From assembly GCA_022768185.1 (NCBI GenBank), contig JALEMS010000023.1, positions 41,711 through 105,710 on the forward strand: DNA of 64,000 bases, in the 5' to 3' direction. The DNA comes from Clostridiales bacterium. Lineage in GTDB: Bacteria; Bacillota; Clostridia; Oscillospirales; Oscillospiraceae. Position numbers and translations under genes: made by a program. The notes beneath the pieces were generated by a model. That model saw only the letters and a program-made list of their open reading frames with translations, was not told the DNA's origin and made no database searches. Each line of letters begins with the position of its first letter. Within the stretch, counting starts at the first letter, position 1. This document shows positions 15,553 through 24,123 of the stretch, piece by piece.

Positions 15553-16428
15553 ATGAGCAACATGAAAACCCGCAGAATTGCCATCATATGCGTCCTCTGC
15601 CTGATAACGTGTATGCTGTGCGGCTTTACAGCCGTTTCCCCTCCCCAGCAGGAGGATGCGCGCACGTCACCCTGTACGGATGTTCTGGTAGCCGTCAACG
15701 GCCTGCCTGTCAGCCGCGCATATAAGATTGACGATACCACGTTTATGGCTTTTCCTGCCTTTTGTGAGGCACTCGGCTTTCAGCCGGAGACCGAGTGGGA
15801 TGAGGAAACGGCGCAGTATCGCCTTTGGTTTGACGGCATGTACATGGAGTACACGGCCGGAAACAGCTACATGCTGGCAAACGACCGCTGCATCTATCTT
15901 GACAGCGGAGTTTACAAATTGGGCGACAGTTTGATTTTCCCGATCCGTTCTCTGGCAAAGGCTTTCGGCGTCGGTGTCTCATGGCAGGACGGCGAGGCGG
16001 GCGACTGTGTCGATCTTGATATGACAGAGCTTTCCCTGCTGGCCCCCGGTGATTCGTTTTATAACGCCGACGACCTCTATTGGCTCTCGCGTATCATTCA
16101 GGCTGAGGCCGGTAATCAGTCTATCGACGGCAAGATCGGCGTGGGCAACGTCGTGCTCAACCGCGTTGCAGACCCGACCTGCCCGAACAGCGTTTACGAG
16201 GTCATTTTCGATAACCGGTACGGCGTGCAGTTCTCACCCACGGAGAGCGGAACGATCTACTGTGAGCCGTCAGAAGAATCCGTTGCCGCAGCAAAGCTCT
16301 GCCTTGAGGGATATGAGACCGTTGGCGCCAGCCTGTTTTTCCTGAATCCCGACAGCGGTGCAAGCGACTGGTTTGCCAATACGCGCACATACGTTGTAAC
16401 CATTGGCAACCACGACTTCTACGCATGA
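15553..16428 (+). CDS. Cell wall hydrolase, SleB/Hydrolase_2 family with N-terminal copper-amine-oxidase-like domain
   Basis: A 291-residue exported protein with signal peptide RRIAIICVLCLITCMLCGF. Residues 40-150 resemble the copper amine oxidase N-terminal-like module found in clostridial surface proteins (VLVAVNGLPVSRAYKIDD). Residues 170-291 are a Hydrolase_2/SleB catalytic domain: LSRIIQAEAGNQSIDGKIGV with the catalytic Glu, then GNVVLNRV and RYGVQFSP. SleB enzymes are lytic transglycosylases acting on peptidoglycan, classically spore cortex during germination. The start is supported by AGGAGCG. A germination role is inferred; other wall-remodelling roles are possible. Confidence 0.88.
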   Translation: MSNMKTRRIAIICVLCLITCMLCGFTAVSPPQQEDARTSPCTDVLVAVNGLPVSRAYKIDDTTFMAFPAFCEALGFQPETEWDEETAQYRLWFDGMYMEYTAGNSYMLANDRCIYLDSGVYKLGDSLIFPIRSLAKAFGVGVSWQDGEAGDCVDLDMTELSLLAPGDSFYNADDLYWLSRIIQAEAGNQSIDGKIGVGNVVLNRVADPTCPNSVYEVIFDNRYGVQFSPTESGTIYCEPSEESVAAAKLCLEGYETVGASLFFLNPDSGASDWFANTRTYVVTIGNHDFYA

Positions 16429-16463
16429 TGAATTTGCAATAGACTTTTGATGCAAATTATGTT

Positions 16464-16500
16464 ATAACAGGATGTGCTTGCACATCCTGTTATTTCATTT
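16464..16500 (+). terminator. Intrinsic terminator between the SleB-like gene and rsmG
   Basis: The 14-base arms ATAACAGGATGTGC and GCACATCCTGTTAT form a near-continuous hairpin followed by TTTCATTTT. Confidence 0.7.
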
Positions 16501-16511
16501 TGAGGTGAATC

Positions 16512-17222
16512 ATGGCGGAACGATTTGAAAGTACGCTTGCGGACGGCCTGCTGCAGATGCAGCTGCCTGCTGCTCCGGACGCCGTGACGCAGTGCGGCAG
16601 ATTTTACGAATATCTGCAGGAGCAGAACCGTGTGATGAATCTGACGGCCATCTCAGGCGAGGAGGAATCGGCGCGGCTGCATTTTCTCGACTGCGCAGCG
16701 CTGCTGCAGGCGGTTGACTTCTCCGGAAAGCGCGTAATCGACGTTGGAACGGGCGCCGGCTTTCCGGGCATGCCGCTCAAGCTTCTCGGGCCGCGATTTT
16801 CCCTGCTTCTGCTGGACAGTCAGCAAAAGCGCATTGACTTTCTGCAACGCGCTTGCGCGCTGCTGCAGCTGGAGGAGATCGAATGTGTCCACGCCCGTGC
16901 CGAAGAAGCGGCGCAGTACCGTGAGCAGTTCGATCTTGCCGTCTCCCGTGCGGTGGCACGCTTGAGCGTGCTCAGCGAGCTGTGCCTGCCGTTTGTACGG
17001 CCGGGCGGACTGTTTCTGTCCATGAAGGGGCCGGGGGCGGCTGAGGAGGCCGAGGAGGCTGCCCACGCCATTCAAACGCTCGGCGGCACGCTGCGAGGCA
17101 TTTACGATTATGATATTCCCGGCACCGATACGCGACACTGCGCCGTTCTCATTGAAAAAACCGCACCGACGCCGAAGGCTTATCCCCGACGTTTTGCAAA
17201 AATACAAAAATCACCACTCTGA
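16512..17222 (+). CDS. rsmG: 16S rRNA (guanine527-N7)-methyltransferase RsmG
   Basis: A 236-residue Rossmann methyltransferase. RsmG motifs are clear: QNRVMNLTAI, RLHFLDCAALL, the SAM-binding DVGTGAGFPGMPLKL and LDSQQKRIDFLQ, then AVARLSVLSELCLPFVRPGG and MKGPGA. It methylates N7 of G527 in the 530 loop of 16S rRNA; its loss gives low-level streptomycin resistance in other bacteria. A ribosome site (TTGAGGTGAATC) precedes ATG 16512. It is not in the usual mnmG/parAB neighbourhood. The glutamine synthetase gene begins 14 bases after its stop, suggesting read-through or co-transcription. Confidence 0.95.
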   Translation: MAERFESTLADGLLQMQLPAAPDAVTQCGRFYEYLQEQNRVMNLTAISGEEESARLHFLDCAALLQAVDFSGKRVIDVGTGAGFPGMPLKLLGPRFSLLLLDSQQKRIDFLQRACALLQLEEIECVHARAEEAAQYREQFDLAVSRAVARLSVLSELCLPFVRPGGLFLSMKGPGAAEEAEEAAHAIQTLGGTLRGIYDYDIPGTDTRHCAVLIEKTAPTPKAYPRRFAKIQKSPL

Positions 17223-17236
17223 TTGGAGGAGCAGTC

Positions 17237-19321
17237 ATGACCGACCTTCCCGCGATGTTTGGCTCCATGGTTTTCAACGAAGCCGCAATGGAGCAGTATC
17301 TTTCAAAGGAAGCTTTTACCGCACTCAAGCGTGCCATGGACGGCAGCGCAACGATGAATCTGACGCTGGCAAACCAGGTTGCCAGTGCCATGAAGCAATG
17401 GGCCATCTCCAAGGGTGTCACGCATTTCACACACTGGTTCCAGCCGCAAAACTCTGTCACTGCGGAAAAGCATGACTGCTTTATCACACCGGACGGCGAC
17501 GGGGTCATCATGGAGTTTTCCGGCAAGGAGTTGATCAAGGGCGAGCCGGACGCCTCCAGCCTCCCTTCCGGCGGTCTGCGCGCCACATTTGAGGCCCGCG
17601 GCTACACGGCATGGGACCCGACGTCCTATGCCTTCATCAAGGATAACGTGCTGTGCATCCCCACGGCCTTCTGCTCCTACGGAGGCCACGCGCTGGATAT
17701 GAAAACGCCGCTGCTGCGCTCAATGGAAGTGTTGAACGTGCAGGCAATGCGTGTGCTTCAGCTGTTTGGCGTCAAATGCGGCTGTGTTTACCCCACCGTT
17801 GGTCTGGAGCAGGAGTATTTCCTTGTCGATCAGAAAAAATTCAATGAGCGTATCGACCTGATTTACACCGGCCGTACCCTTTTCGGCGCCCGCCCGCCCA
17901 AGGGTCAGGATCTTGACGATCATTATTTCGGCTCGATCAAAACGAACATTGCAGCCTTCATGAAGGACCTGGACGAAGAACTGTGGCGTCTGGGCATCAT
18001 GGCCAAAACCGAGCACAACGAAACCGCCCCGGCTCAGCACGAGCTGGCCAATATTTTTTCCAAGGCCAACCTTGCCGTCGATCAGAACCAGGTGACCATG
18101 GAGATGATGCGCAAGGTGGCAGAACGGCACGGCATGACCTGCCTGCTGCATGAAAAGCCGTTTGACGGCGTCAACGGCTCCGGCAAGCACAACAACTGGG
18201 CGCTGTCTACCGACACCGGTCTCAATCTGTTTGAACCGGGTGACACGCCGGAAGAAAACGCGCAGTTTCTCACCTTCCTGTGCGCAGTCATCCGCGCTGT
18301 GGACGAATATCAGGACCTGCTGCGTATCTCCATTGCCTCAGCCGGCAATGACAACCGTCTCGGTGCAGCCGAAGCGCCGCCGGCAATCGTGTCCATGTTC
18401 GTGGGCGATGAGTTGGAGGCTGTGCTGGAATACCTCGACACCGGGGTGATGCCGGACCGGGCCCAGGCCGAGCAGATGAAAATCGGCGTGGATGTGCTGC
18501 CGGCCATTCCCAAGGATACAACCGACCGCAACCGCACCTCCCCCTTCGCGTTCACGGGCAACAAGTTTGAGTTGCGTATGCTCGGCTCCTCCATGTCCGG
18601 CGCAGCCTGCAACACCGTACTGAACACCATTCTGGCCGAGTCGCTCTCCATGTTTGCAGATGCGCTCAGCGGCGCGGAGAATTTCAATGAAACACTGCAC
18701 GAGCTGCTGCATGCAACGGTGCACCGTCACAGACGCATCGTCTTCAATGGAAACGGCTACGACAAAAGCTGGTATGAGGAGGCCGCGCGCCGCGGACTGT
18801 CCAACTACCCCACCACAGCTGACGCACTTGCGCACTACATGGACGAAAAAAATGTCAGCCTCTTCGAGCGCCACGGTGTGCTCAGCCGTGTGGAAATGCA
18901 GGCGCGCGCGGATATTGCCTTCGGCAACTATGCAAAGCGCCTGTGTATTGAAGCGCGCGTCATGTCTGAGATGATCCGGCGCGACATTCAGCCGGCAATC
19001 ACCGACTACTGCCGCACGCTCTCCGACAGCATACTGTCTAAACGGGCCGTCTGCGAGACACTGCCCTGCCGTGCCGAGCTGCAGACGCTCCAGCGTCTGG
19101 CCGAACTGGGAGACGCAGTGTATGACGCCTGCCGCGCACTGGAACAGGCCGAAGCCGAGGCAACGGCCATGCAAGCCAATGACAAAAAGGCTTATTTTTG
19201 CCGTGACCGCCTCTGCCCGGCGATGAAAACGCTGCGTGAGGCCGTCGATGAGGCCGAGATGCTGATTGATAAGGACGCTTGGCCGTATCCCAACTACGGC
19301 AGTCTGCTCTATCAGCTTTGA
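17237..19321 (+). CDS. glnN: Glutamine synthetase type III
   Basis: A 694-residue protein, the normal size of GSIII and far longer than GSI or GSII. Diagnostic stretches are FGSMVFNEAAMEQYL at the N-terminus, THWFQPQNSVTAEKHDCF, GLEQEYFLVD, AKTEHNETAPAQHELANIF, LLHEKPFDGVNGSGKHNNWA and NRTSPFAFTGNKFELRMLGSS. It makes glutamine from glutamate, ammonia and ATP and is the main ammonia-assimilation enzyme in many gut Clostridia and Bacteroidetes. The ribosome site GGAGGAGCAGTC gives ATG 17237. It is closed by a very strong terminator. No nitrogen-regulator site was recognised upstream. Confidence 0.97.
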   Translation: MTDLPAMFGSMVFNEAAMEQYLSKEAFTALKRAMDGSATMNLTLANQVASAMKQWAISKGVTHFTHWFQPQNSVTAEKHDCFITPDGDGVIMEFSGKELIKGEPDASSLPSGGLRATFEARGYTAWDPTSYAFIKDNVLCIPTAFCSYGGHALDMKTPLLRSMEVLNVQAMRVLQLFGVKCGCVYPTVGLEQEYFLVDQKKFNERIDLIYTGRTLFGARPPKGQDLDDHYFGSIKTNIAAFMKDLDEELWRLGIMAKTEHNETAPAQHELANIFSKANLAVDQNQVTMEMMRKVAERHGMTCLLHEKPFDGVNGSGKHNNWALSTDTGLNLFEPGDTPEENAQFLTFLCAVIRAVDEYQDLLRISIASAGNDNRLGAAEAPPAIVSMFVGDELEAVLEYLDTGVMPDRAQAEQMKIGVDVLPAIPKDTTDRNRTSPFAFTGNKFELRMLGSSMSGAACNTVLNTILAESLSMFADALSGAENFNETLHELLHATVHRHRRIVFNGNGYDKSWYEEAARRGLSNYPTTADALAHYMDEKNVSLFERHGVLSRVEMQARADIAFGNYAKRLCIEARVMSEMIRRDIQPAITDYCRTLSDSILSKRAVCETLPCRAELQTLQRLAELGDAVYDACRALEQAEAEATAMQANDKKAYFCRDRLCPAMKTLREAVDEAEMLIDKDAWPYPNYGSLLYQL

Positions 19322-19370
19322 GCAGCGCCTTCCTCTGAAACGCCTGTGAGATGGAGATAAAAGAAGAAAA

Positions 19371-19421
19371 GCCCGGACCGCCTGCAGCGCGCAACGCGCT
19401 GCAGGCGGTCCGGGCTTTATT
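19371..19421. terminator. Very strong bidirectional intrinsic terminator
   Basis: A perfect 21-base stem (19371-19391 with 19395-19415) closes a three-base loop CAA. A runs lie to the left and TTTATT to the right. It separates the convergent glnN and antiporter genes. Confidence 0.92.
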
Positions 19422-19431
19422 GCACAGAAAA

Positions 19432-20406
19432 TCAGAACGCAAACTGGAATACACAGAAGGCGGCATAAATAATCAGCAGCGCAACGCCCTGTACACGCGA
19501 GAGCTTTCCTCGCACCAGCGTGGGCACCGTCAGCAGCAGCATTACCGCGAACATCACCGGGATATCTACAGCCAACGAGGCGTTGACGCCGGCAATCAGC
19601 TTCCCCTGCGGAATGGAAAAGGGCGCCAAAACCGTTGACAGACCGCTGACCAGCACAAGATTGAACAGATTTGCGCCAATGACGTTGCCCAGTGACAGCG
19701 CACCGTGACCCTTTGCCAGCGAGGTGATTGCCGTTACCAGCTCCGGCAGCGAGGTGCCCAATGCAACAAATGTCAGCGCGATAACCGACTCCGGGACCCC
19801 CAGGGCCTGTGCAATGAGTGTTCCGTTGTCTACCAGCAGGCGCGCGCCTACCGCAATGAGCGCTGCCCCTACGACCAGCAGTGCCAGCTGCTTGGCCAGC
19901 GGGGCGTCGTCCTTCCCCGTGTCCTCCGGCTGCGTCGGACGGGAGAGACAACTCTCACGACGGGTCTGCAAAACGGTACACACCATGTAAATCACAAATA
20001 TTGCCAGCAGGATCGCACCGGCCAGACGGCTGAAAAAGCCTGCAGCATAAGCAACTGCTGCGTAAAATACCGCTGCGGCGAAGAAAAACAGCACCGGCGT
20101 ACGCAGTGTGCTGCGTGTCACCTCCGCAGGACGGATGGCAATGGTGAGCGCGGCGATGAGCGCCGTGTTGCAGATAACCGAGCCGATGGCATTGCCGTAG
20201 GCAATTTCTCCGTGTCCGCCAACGGCGGAAGCCGCTGAGACCATCACCTCAGGAAGCGTTGTGCCGATTGAGACAACGGTTGCGCCGATGAGCAGCTCCG
20301 GTATACGCAAGCGATGGGCCAGACCGGTGGCTCCGTCGACAAACCAGTCGCCACCCTTAATGAGCAGCACCAGGCCAACGAGAAACAGCAAAACAGGGAC
20401 GAGCAT
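19432..20406 (-). CDS. Calcium/sodium antiporter (CaCA family, YrbG-like)
   Basis: A 324-residue membrane protein with about ten helices and two internally related halves. The CaCA alpha repeats are visible: GATVVSIGTTLPEVMVSA in the first half and TFVALGTSLPELVTAI in the second, each followed by GNAIGS or GNVIGANLFN. It exchanges Ca2+ (or another cation) for Na+ or H+ across the cytoplasmic membrane. The start is ATG 20406; the mntP stop lies 20 bases upstream, so the two cation exporters are probably co-transcribed. Confidence 0.92.
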   Translation of the reverse strand: MLVPVLLFLVGLVLLIKGGDWFVDGATGLAHRLRIPELLIGATVVSIGTTLPEVMVSAASAVGGHGEIAYGNAIGSVICNTALIAALTIAIRPAEVTRSTLRTPVLFFFAAAVFYAAVAYAAGFFSRLAGAILLAIFVIYMVCTVLQTRRESCLSRPTQPEDTGKDDAPLAKQLALLVVGAALIAVGARLLVDNGTLIAQALGVPESVIALTFVALGTSLPELVTAITSLAKGHGALSLGNVIGANLFNLVLVSGLSTVLAPFSIPQGKLIAGVNASLAVDIPVMFAVMLLLTVPTLVRGKLSRVQGVALLIIYAAFCVFQFAF

Positions 20407-20426
20407 AAAACCTCCGATCCGGCGCT

Positions 20427-21014
20427 TCAGAGCACGCCGCTGAGAAAAATCTCAACTCCGATTAAAATCAGTATGACACCGCCCAGAATATCCGCCTGAT
20501 TGGACAGCTTGGTTCCAAAGCGCTTACCCAGCGCCAGGCCCCCCATGCAGATGACGAAGGTAACTGCAGCGATGATGAGCGCAGCGGCCAGCGCCATTTG
20601 CCAGTTGTATTCCGCAATGGTAAAGCCGACGGACAGCGCGTCAATCGACGTAGCCACGCCCTGCACCAGAAGCGCACCGAAGCTGAGCACAGCCTCGGGC
20701 GACTCGTCCTGCCCGCGCTTGCGAATGCCGCCGATGAGCATTTTTCCACCGATGAACGCCAGTAAAATCAACGCAATCCACGGAATCAGCCGCTCAAACG
20801 AGCGGAAAAGCCGCATCACAGTGTGTACGCACACCCACCCGATCATCGGCATGACAGCCTGAAACAGCGCAAACACGCCGGCGATCACGGACATTTTTCC
20901 CGCGCGCATCCGCGGCTCGCTCAGTCCGTTTGCCAGCGAGACGGAAAAAGCATCCATTGCCAGTCCGATGCCAAGCAGCGCACTGTTGAGTACGAACAGG
21001 AAGTTCCACTGCAT
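20427..21014 (-). CDS. mntP: Putative manganese efflux pump MntP
   Basis: The start is ATG 21014, eight bases after GGAGGG; an in-frame TTG two codons earlier is less likely. The 195-residue product has six predicted helices and the MntP signatures GIGLAMDAFSVSLANGL and VQGVATSIDALSVGFT, two conserved Asp-containing repeats, and ICMGGLALGKRFGTKL. MntP exports Mn2+ to prevent manganese overload. It has a long 5' leader (see 21020-21193) and probably forms an operon with the antiporter gene downstream. Confidence 0.93.
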   Translation of the reverse strand: MQWNFLFVLNSALLGIGLAMDAFSVSLANGLSEPRMRAGKMSVIAGVFALFQAVMPMIGWVCVHTVMRLFRSFERLIPWIALILLAFIGGKMLIGGIRKRGQDESPEAVLSFGALLVQGVATSIDALSVGFTIAEYNWQMALAAALIIAAVTFVICMGGLALGKRFGTKLSNQADILGGVILILIGVEIFLSGVL

Positions 21015-21019
21015 ATCCA

Positions 21020-21193
21020 ATTCCCTCCGGGAACCTTTTTTCTTACCATTCCGTCATAATCTGCGGAGACGGGGCATCGCCCGGAGAGCCGGTATCGTTT
21101 CGAAGCGAGCAGCCGTCCTTATCGGGGGTTCTCCGATCACACGGTTTCGGATCGATCAGGCTTTATGGAGCATTATAACCCGTACTGCACCGG
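21020..21193 (-). promoter_or_regulatory. mntP promoter and long structured leader
   Basis: On the minus strand TTGTGT and TATAAT are spaced by 17 bases (about 21194-21166). This predicts a leader of about 145 bases before mntP. The leader can form hairpins, for example AUCGG/CCGAU and GGGC/GCCC. In many bacteria mntP is controlled by the Mn2+-sensing yybP-ykoY riboswitch, but I could not match its conserved loop with confidence. The rest of the 329-base divergent gap up to 21343 holds only the upstream region of the lipoprotein gene. Confidence 0.5.
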
Positions 21194-21343
21194 AACACAA
21201 GCATGATCTGCGGCAGAAGTCAACTTTTTCCTCTCGGCGTGCGGAACGGTTGCATTTTTTCACGGGGTCTGGTAGCATAGCTCATACATCAATAACAAAT
21301 AATGTGTATCACTGAAAAACCAGGTTTTACGGAGGATGCTTTG

Positions 21344-22147
21344 ATGAAACGAATTTTTGCACTCGCTCTGTGCCTGTGCATGCTGCTGTGCGCATGCACA
21401 GGCACAACCACGCCAAACGAGCCGAAGCAGCCGGACAATCCTGTGCCTGCCGGGCAGCCGGAGCAGCCGAAGGCTCCGGTTCTCAGGACGGAGCGGATTA
21501 TTCTGACGGACGAGGCCATGCAGGCAGCCCGGCTGAACGTGGAGTATGATGCCGTTACAGTCGACGGCGACGGGTTTGATGCGCTCAACCGTGCTCTGGA
21601 TGCGTGGAGCCGCAGCCTGGCCGATGATCTGAGTACCGCGGCAAAAAATGTGCTGCCCGATCTTGAGGAGCTGAACGGTGTGGTTTCGGAGGATACGAGC
21701 TATGCGCTGGAGAACAGCGTTGCCATTGTCCGCGCCGATGCACAGTATGTCTGCCTTGCGATCACGTCTTATTCCAGCCTCGGCGGCGTGCATCCCTTCA
21801 CCGCCACCCGCTCGGTCTGCTTTGACACGCAGACCGGCAGCCAGCTGCAGCTCAGGGACATTGCCAAAGACTACGACGCCGTCTACCAGGCCACGCAGGA
21901 TGCGCTCGCCCATTATGAAGACCGGGAAGCGTTCTTTGAAGACTACGCCGGGACGGTCTATGATATGTTCTATACCAACGAGGACGACACGCTGACCTGG
22001 CTTCTGGGTGAGGATACGCTGACGATCGTTTTCTCCGTCTATATGATCGCGCCTTACGCCTACGGCCCGCTTGAGGTGGTGCTTCCGTTTACAGACGGCA
22101 CGCTTTCAGACGGCGCGTCCGGTTCTGTGGTAACAACCCTCGACTGA
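21344..22147 (+). CDS. Lipoprotein with DUF4163/DUF3298 (RsiV-like) domain
   Basis: The start is ATG 21344 behind GGAGGATGCTTTG. The 267-residue protein has a lipoprotein signal peptide (ALCLCMLLCACTG, lipidated Cys near residue 18) and a Pro/Glu-rich linker. Residues 50-260 resemble the DUF4163-DUF3298 pair found in RsiV and related extracytoplasmic proteins (SSLGGVHPFTATRSVCFDTQ, LLGEDTLTIVFSVYMIAPYA). RsiV binds lysozyme, but here there is no membrane-spanning anti-sigma segment and no sigma gene beside it, so the function is open. It is expected on the outer face of the cytoplasmic membrane and is monocistronic, ending at a strong terminator. Confidence 0.85.
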   Translation: MKRIFALALCLCMLLCACTGTTTPNEPKQPDNPVPAGQPEQPKAPVLRTERIILTDEAMQAARLNVEYDAVTVDGDGFDALNRALDAWSRSLADDLSTAAKNVLPDLEELNGVVSEDTSYALENSVAIVRADAQYVCLAITSYSSLGGVHPFTATRSVCFDTQTGSQLQLRDIAKDYDAVYQATQDALAHYEDREAFFEDYAGTVYDMFYTNEDDTLTWLLGEDTLTIVFSVYMIAPYAYGPLEVVLPFTDGTLSDGASGSVVTTLD

Positions 22148-22170
22148 ATTTCATATCCCGGAAGAGTCCG

Positions 22171-22205
22171 ACGGCCGGAGGCAGCAGCTGCCTCCGGCCG
22201 TTTTG
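22171..22205 (+). terminator. Intrinsic terminator after the lipoprotein gene
   Basis: A perfect 14-base stem ACGGCCGGAGGCAG/CTGCCTCCGGCCGT with a three-base loop is followed by TTTT. Confidence 0.9.
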
Positions 22206-22228
22206 AATCTCTGTGCCGCAGTACCGGT

Positions 22229-22283
22229 TTGACATGAGTTTTACAAAAGCTGCCTTTTCCATTTTACAGCCGGCCGGTATTCT
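22229..22283 (+). promoter_or_regulatory. Candidate PhoP-box repeats and promoter upstream of pstS
   Basis: TTGACA (22229), TTTACA (22240) and TTTACA (22263) are direct repeats at intervals of 11 and 23 bases, roughly one and two helical turns. They precede a possible -10 element TATTCT (22278-22283). B. subtilis PhoP binds TT[ACT]ACA repeats with 11-base periodicity, and PhoP/PhoR genes are in this operon. Confidence 0.45.
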
Positions 22284-22355
22284 GAAAACTGTAAAGAGAA
22301 AGAACCCCGCGTTCAAGCAAAAAACAACCTGAAAAGGAAAAGGAGAAGCGTTTCC

Positions 22356-23171
22356 ATGAAAAGAATTTTCAGTCTCATTCTGACCGCCGCACTGGCGGTC
22401 TCAACCCTGGCTGCCTGCGGACAGCAGAGCACGTCGGAGGGCGGTACGGTGGCCACCGACGGCTCCACCTCCATGCAGAAGGTCATCGGCGCGCTGGGCG
22501 AAGCCTTTGAGCAGAACAACGACGGCGCGACCTTTACCTACAACCCGACCGGCTCCGGCTCCGGCATCACCGCTGTGTCCGAAGGCCGCTGCGATATCGG
22601 TCTGTCCAGCCGAAGCCTCAAGGATGACGAAAAGTCGGCCGGCCTGACCGAAACGGTCCTGGCTTATGACGGCATCGCCATCATCGTCAATCCGGAGAAT
22701 CCGATCGCGAATCTGAGTCTGGAAGAAATTGCAAAGATCTACACCGGCGAGATTGCCAACTGGAGCGAGCTGGGCGGCAATGACGCGGAAATCGTTCTGA
22801 TCGGACGCGAGGCGGGCAGCGGCACGAGAGACGGCTTTGAGTCCATCACCGGCACGGAGGACGCCTGCCGGTACCGTCAGGAGCTGACCTCCACCGGCGA
22901 CGTCATTGCCACCGTCTCCCAGAACCCCGACGCCATCGGCTATGCCTCCCTGGCCGCGCTCAACGACAGCGTCAAGGCGGTTTCCGTCGACGGCGTCACG
23001 GTCAGCGAGGCTGCGGTCAAGGATGGCAGCTACGCGGTGCAGCGTCCCTTCGTCCTGGTGACCAGAACGGGCGAGGCGCTTTCCGAAACGGCGCAGAAGT
23101 TCTATGACTTCGCCACCTCGGCCGACGCGGCAGATATCATCTCCGCCGCCGGCGCAGTCCCCGCGGTCTGA
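22356..23171 (+). CDS. pstS: Phosphate ABC transporter, substrate-binding lipoprotein PstS
   Basis: A 271-residue lipoprotein. Its signal peptide ends TLAACGQQ with the lipidated Cys near residue 21. The mature part shows PstS phosphate-contact motifs: TDGSTSMQKVIGALGEAF, PTGSGSGITAVSEGRCDIG, IAKIYTGEIANWSELGG and GREAGSGTRDGFESI. It captures inorganic phosphate outside the membrane and delivers it to PstCA. The ribosome site AAGGAGAAGCG precedes ATG 22356. It is the first gene of the seven-gene pst-pho operon, preceded by candidate PhoP boxes. Confidence 0.96.
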   Translation: MKRIFSLILTAALAVSTLAACGQQSTSEGGTVATDGSTSMQKVIGALGEAFEQNNDGATFTYNPTGSGSGITAVSEGRCDIGLSSRSLKDDEKSAGLTETVLAYDGIAIIVNPENPIANLSLEEIAKIYTGEIANWSELGGNDAEIVLIGREAGSGTRDGFESITGTEDACRYRQELTSTGDVIATVSQNPDAIGYASLAALNDSVKAVSVDGVTVSEAAVKDGSYAVQRPFVLVTRTGEALSETAQKFYDFATSADAADIISAAGAVPAV

Positions 23172-23242
23172 ACAGCCTGTGCAGCTTGGGCGGCATTCCT
23201 TCCAGGGAATGCCGCCGCTTTGAAATGGGAAAGGCGGATCAT

Positions 23243-24121
23243 ATGAAGAAGAATCAAAGCGGGCGGGTGTTCGAGGCCTGCGTACACGGCGTTTTCCTGC
23301 TTCTTGGTCTTATCACGGTCGGCTGTGTGCTGCTCATCACGATGTATCTGGTGATTTCCGGCATCCCGGCCATCCGGCAGATCGGGCTGGGCAGCTTCCT
23401 GCTCGGTAAGGTGTGGGCCTCCACAACGTCCGAGCCGAAGTTCGGCATCCTGCCGTTTATTCTCACCAGCGTTTACGGCACGGCGGGCGCGATCGTGCTG
23501 GGCGTACCGGTCGGCTTCTTTACGGCGGTTTATCTGGCCAAGGCGGCCCAACCAAAGGTGCGCGCTGTGATGGAGGGTGCGGTCAGCCTGCTGGCCGGCA
23601 TCCCGTCTGTTGTGTACGGCCTTGTGGGTATGCTGATCCTGGTGCCCGGTATCCGGCGGGTCTTCCATGTACCGGACGGCTCCAGCCTGCTGGCAGCAAT
23701 TCTTGTGCTGGCGGTTATGATCCTGCCGTCGATCGTCAAGGTGTCGATGACGGCGCTGGAGGCCGTGCCGAAGGAGTATGAGGACGCCTCGCTTGCGCTG
23801 GGCGCGACGCCGGTGGAGACCTGGTTCCGCGTGTCCGTTCCGGCGGCAAGAAGCGGCATTGCCGCGGCGGTGGTGCTCGGCGTGGGCCGCGCCATCGGCG
23901 AAGCCATGGCGGTGATGATGGTTTCCGGCAATGTGGCCAACATGCCTTCCCTGTTTCAAAGCGTCCGGTTTCTTACCACGGCTGTCGCCAGCGAAATGAG
24001 CTATGCCGGCGTCGGCCTGCAGCGGCAGGCGCTGTTTTCCATTGCGCTGGTGCTGTTTCTGTTTATCATGCTCATCAACGCCGCGCTGAATTTCTTTCTC
24101 AAGCGCAGTAAGGAGGGTTGA
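23243..24121 (+). CDS. pstC: Phosphate ABC transporter permease PstC
   Basis: The start is ATG 23243 behind AAGGCGGATCAT; the frame upstream is not coding-like. The 292-residue product is a six-helix PstC permease with an N-terminal helix (FLLLGLITVGCVLLITMYLV), GIPSVVYGLVGM and the permease EAA-like loop (ASLALGATPVETWFRVSVPA ... RAIGEAMAVMMVSGN). It forms the transmembrane channel with PstA. Its stop overlaps the ribosome site and start region of pstA, indicating translational coupling. Confidence 0.95.
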   Translation: MKKNQSGRVFEACVHGVFLLLGLITVGCVLLITMYLVISGIPAIRQIGLGSFLLGKVWASTTSEPKFGILPFILTSVYGTAGAIVLGVPVGFFTAVYLAKAAQPKVRAVMEGAVSLLAGIPSVVYGLVGMLILVPGIRRVFHVPDGSSLLAAILVLAVMILPSIVKVSMTALEAVPKEYEDASLALGATPVETWFRVSVPAARSGIAAAVVLGVGRAIGEAMAVMMVSGNVANMPSLFQSVRFLTTAVASEMSYAGVGLQRQALFSIALVLFLFIMLINAALNFFLKRSKEG

Positions 24122-24123
24122 CC

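Noticed and set aside
18338..19951. 537-codon open frame on the minus strand
   Set aside because: Antisense to glnN; it crosses the strong terminator at 19371-19420, which a real gene would not.
21015..21200. yybP-ykoY riboswitch before mntP
   Set aside because: Expected from gene identity, but the conserved loop could not be located, so only an unassigned leader is annotated.
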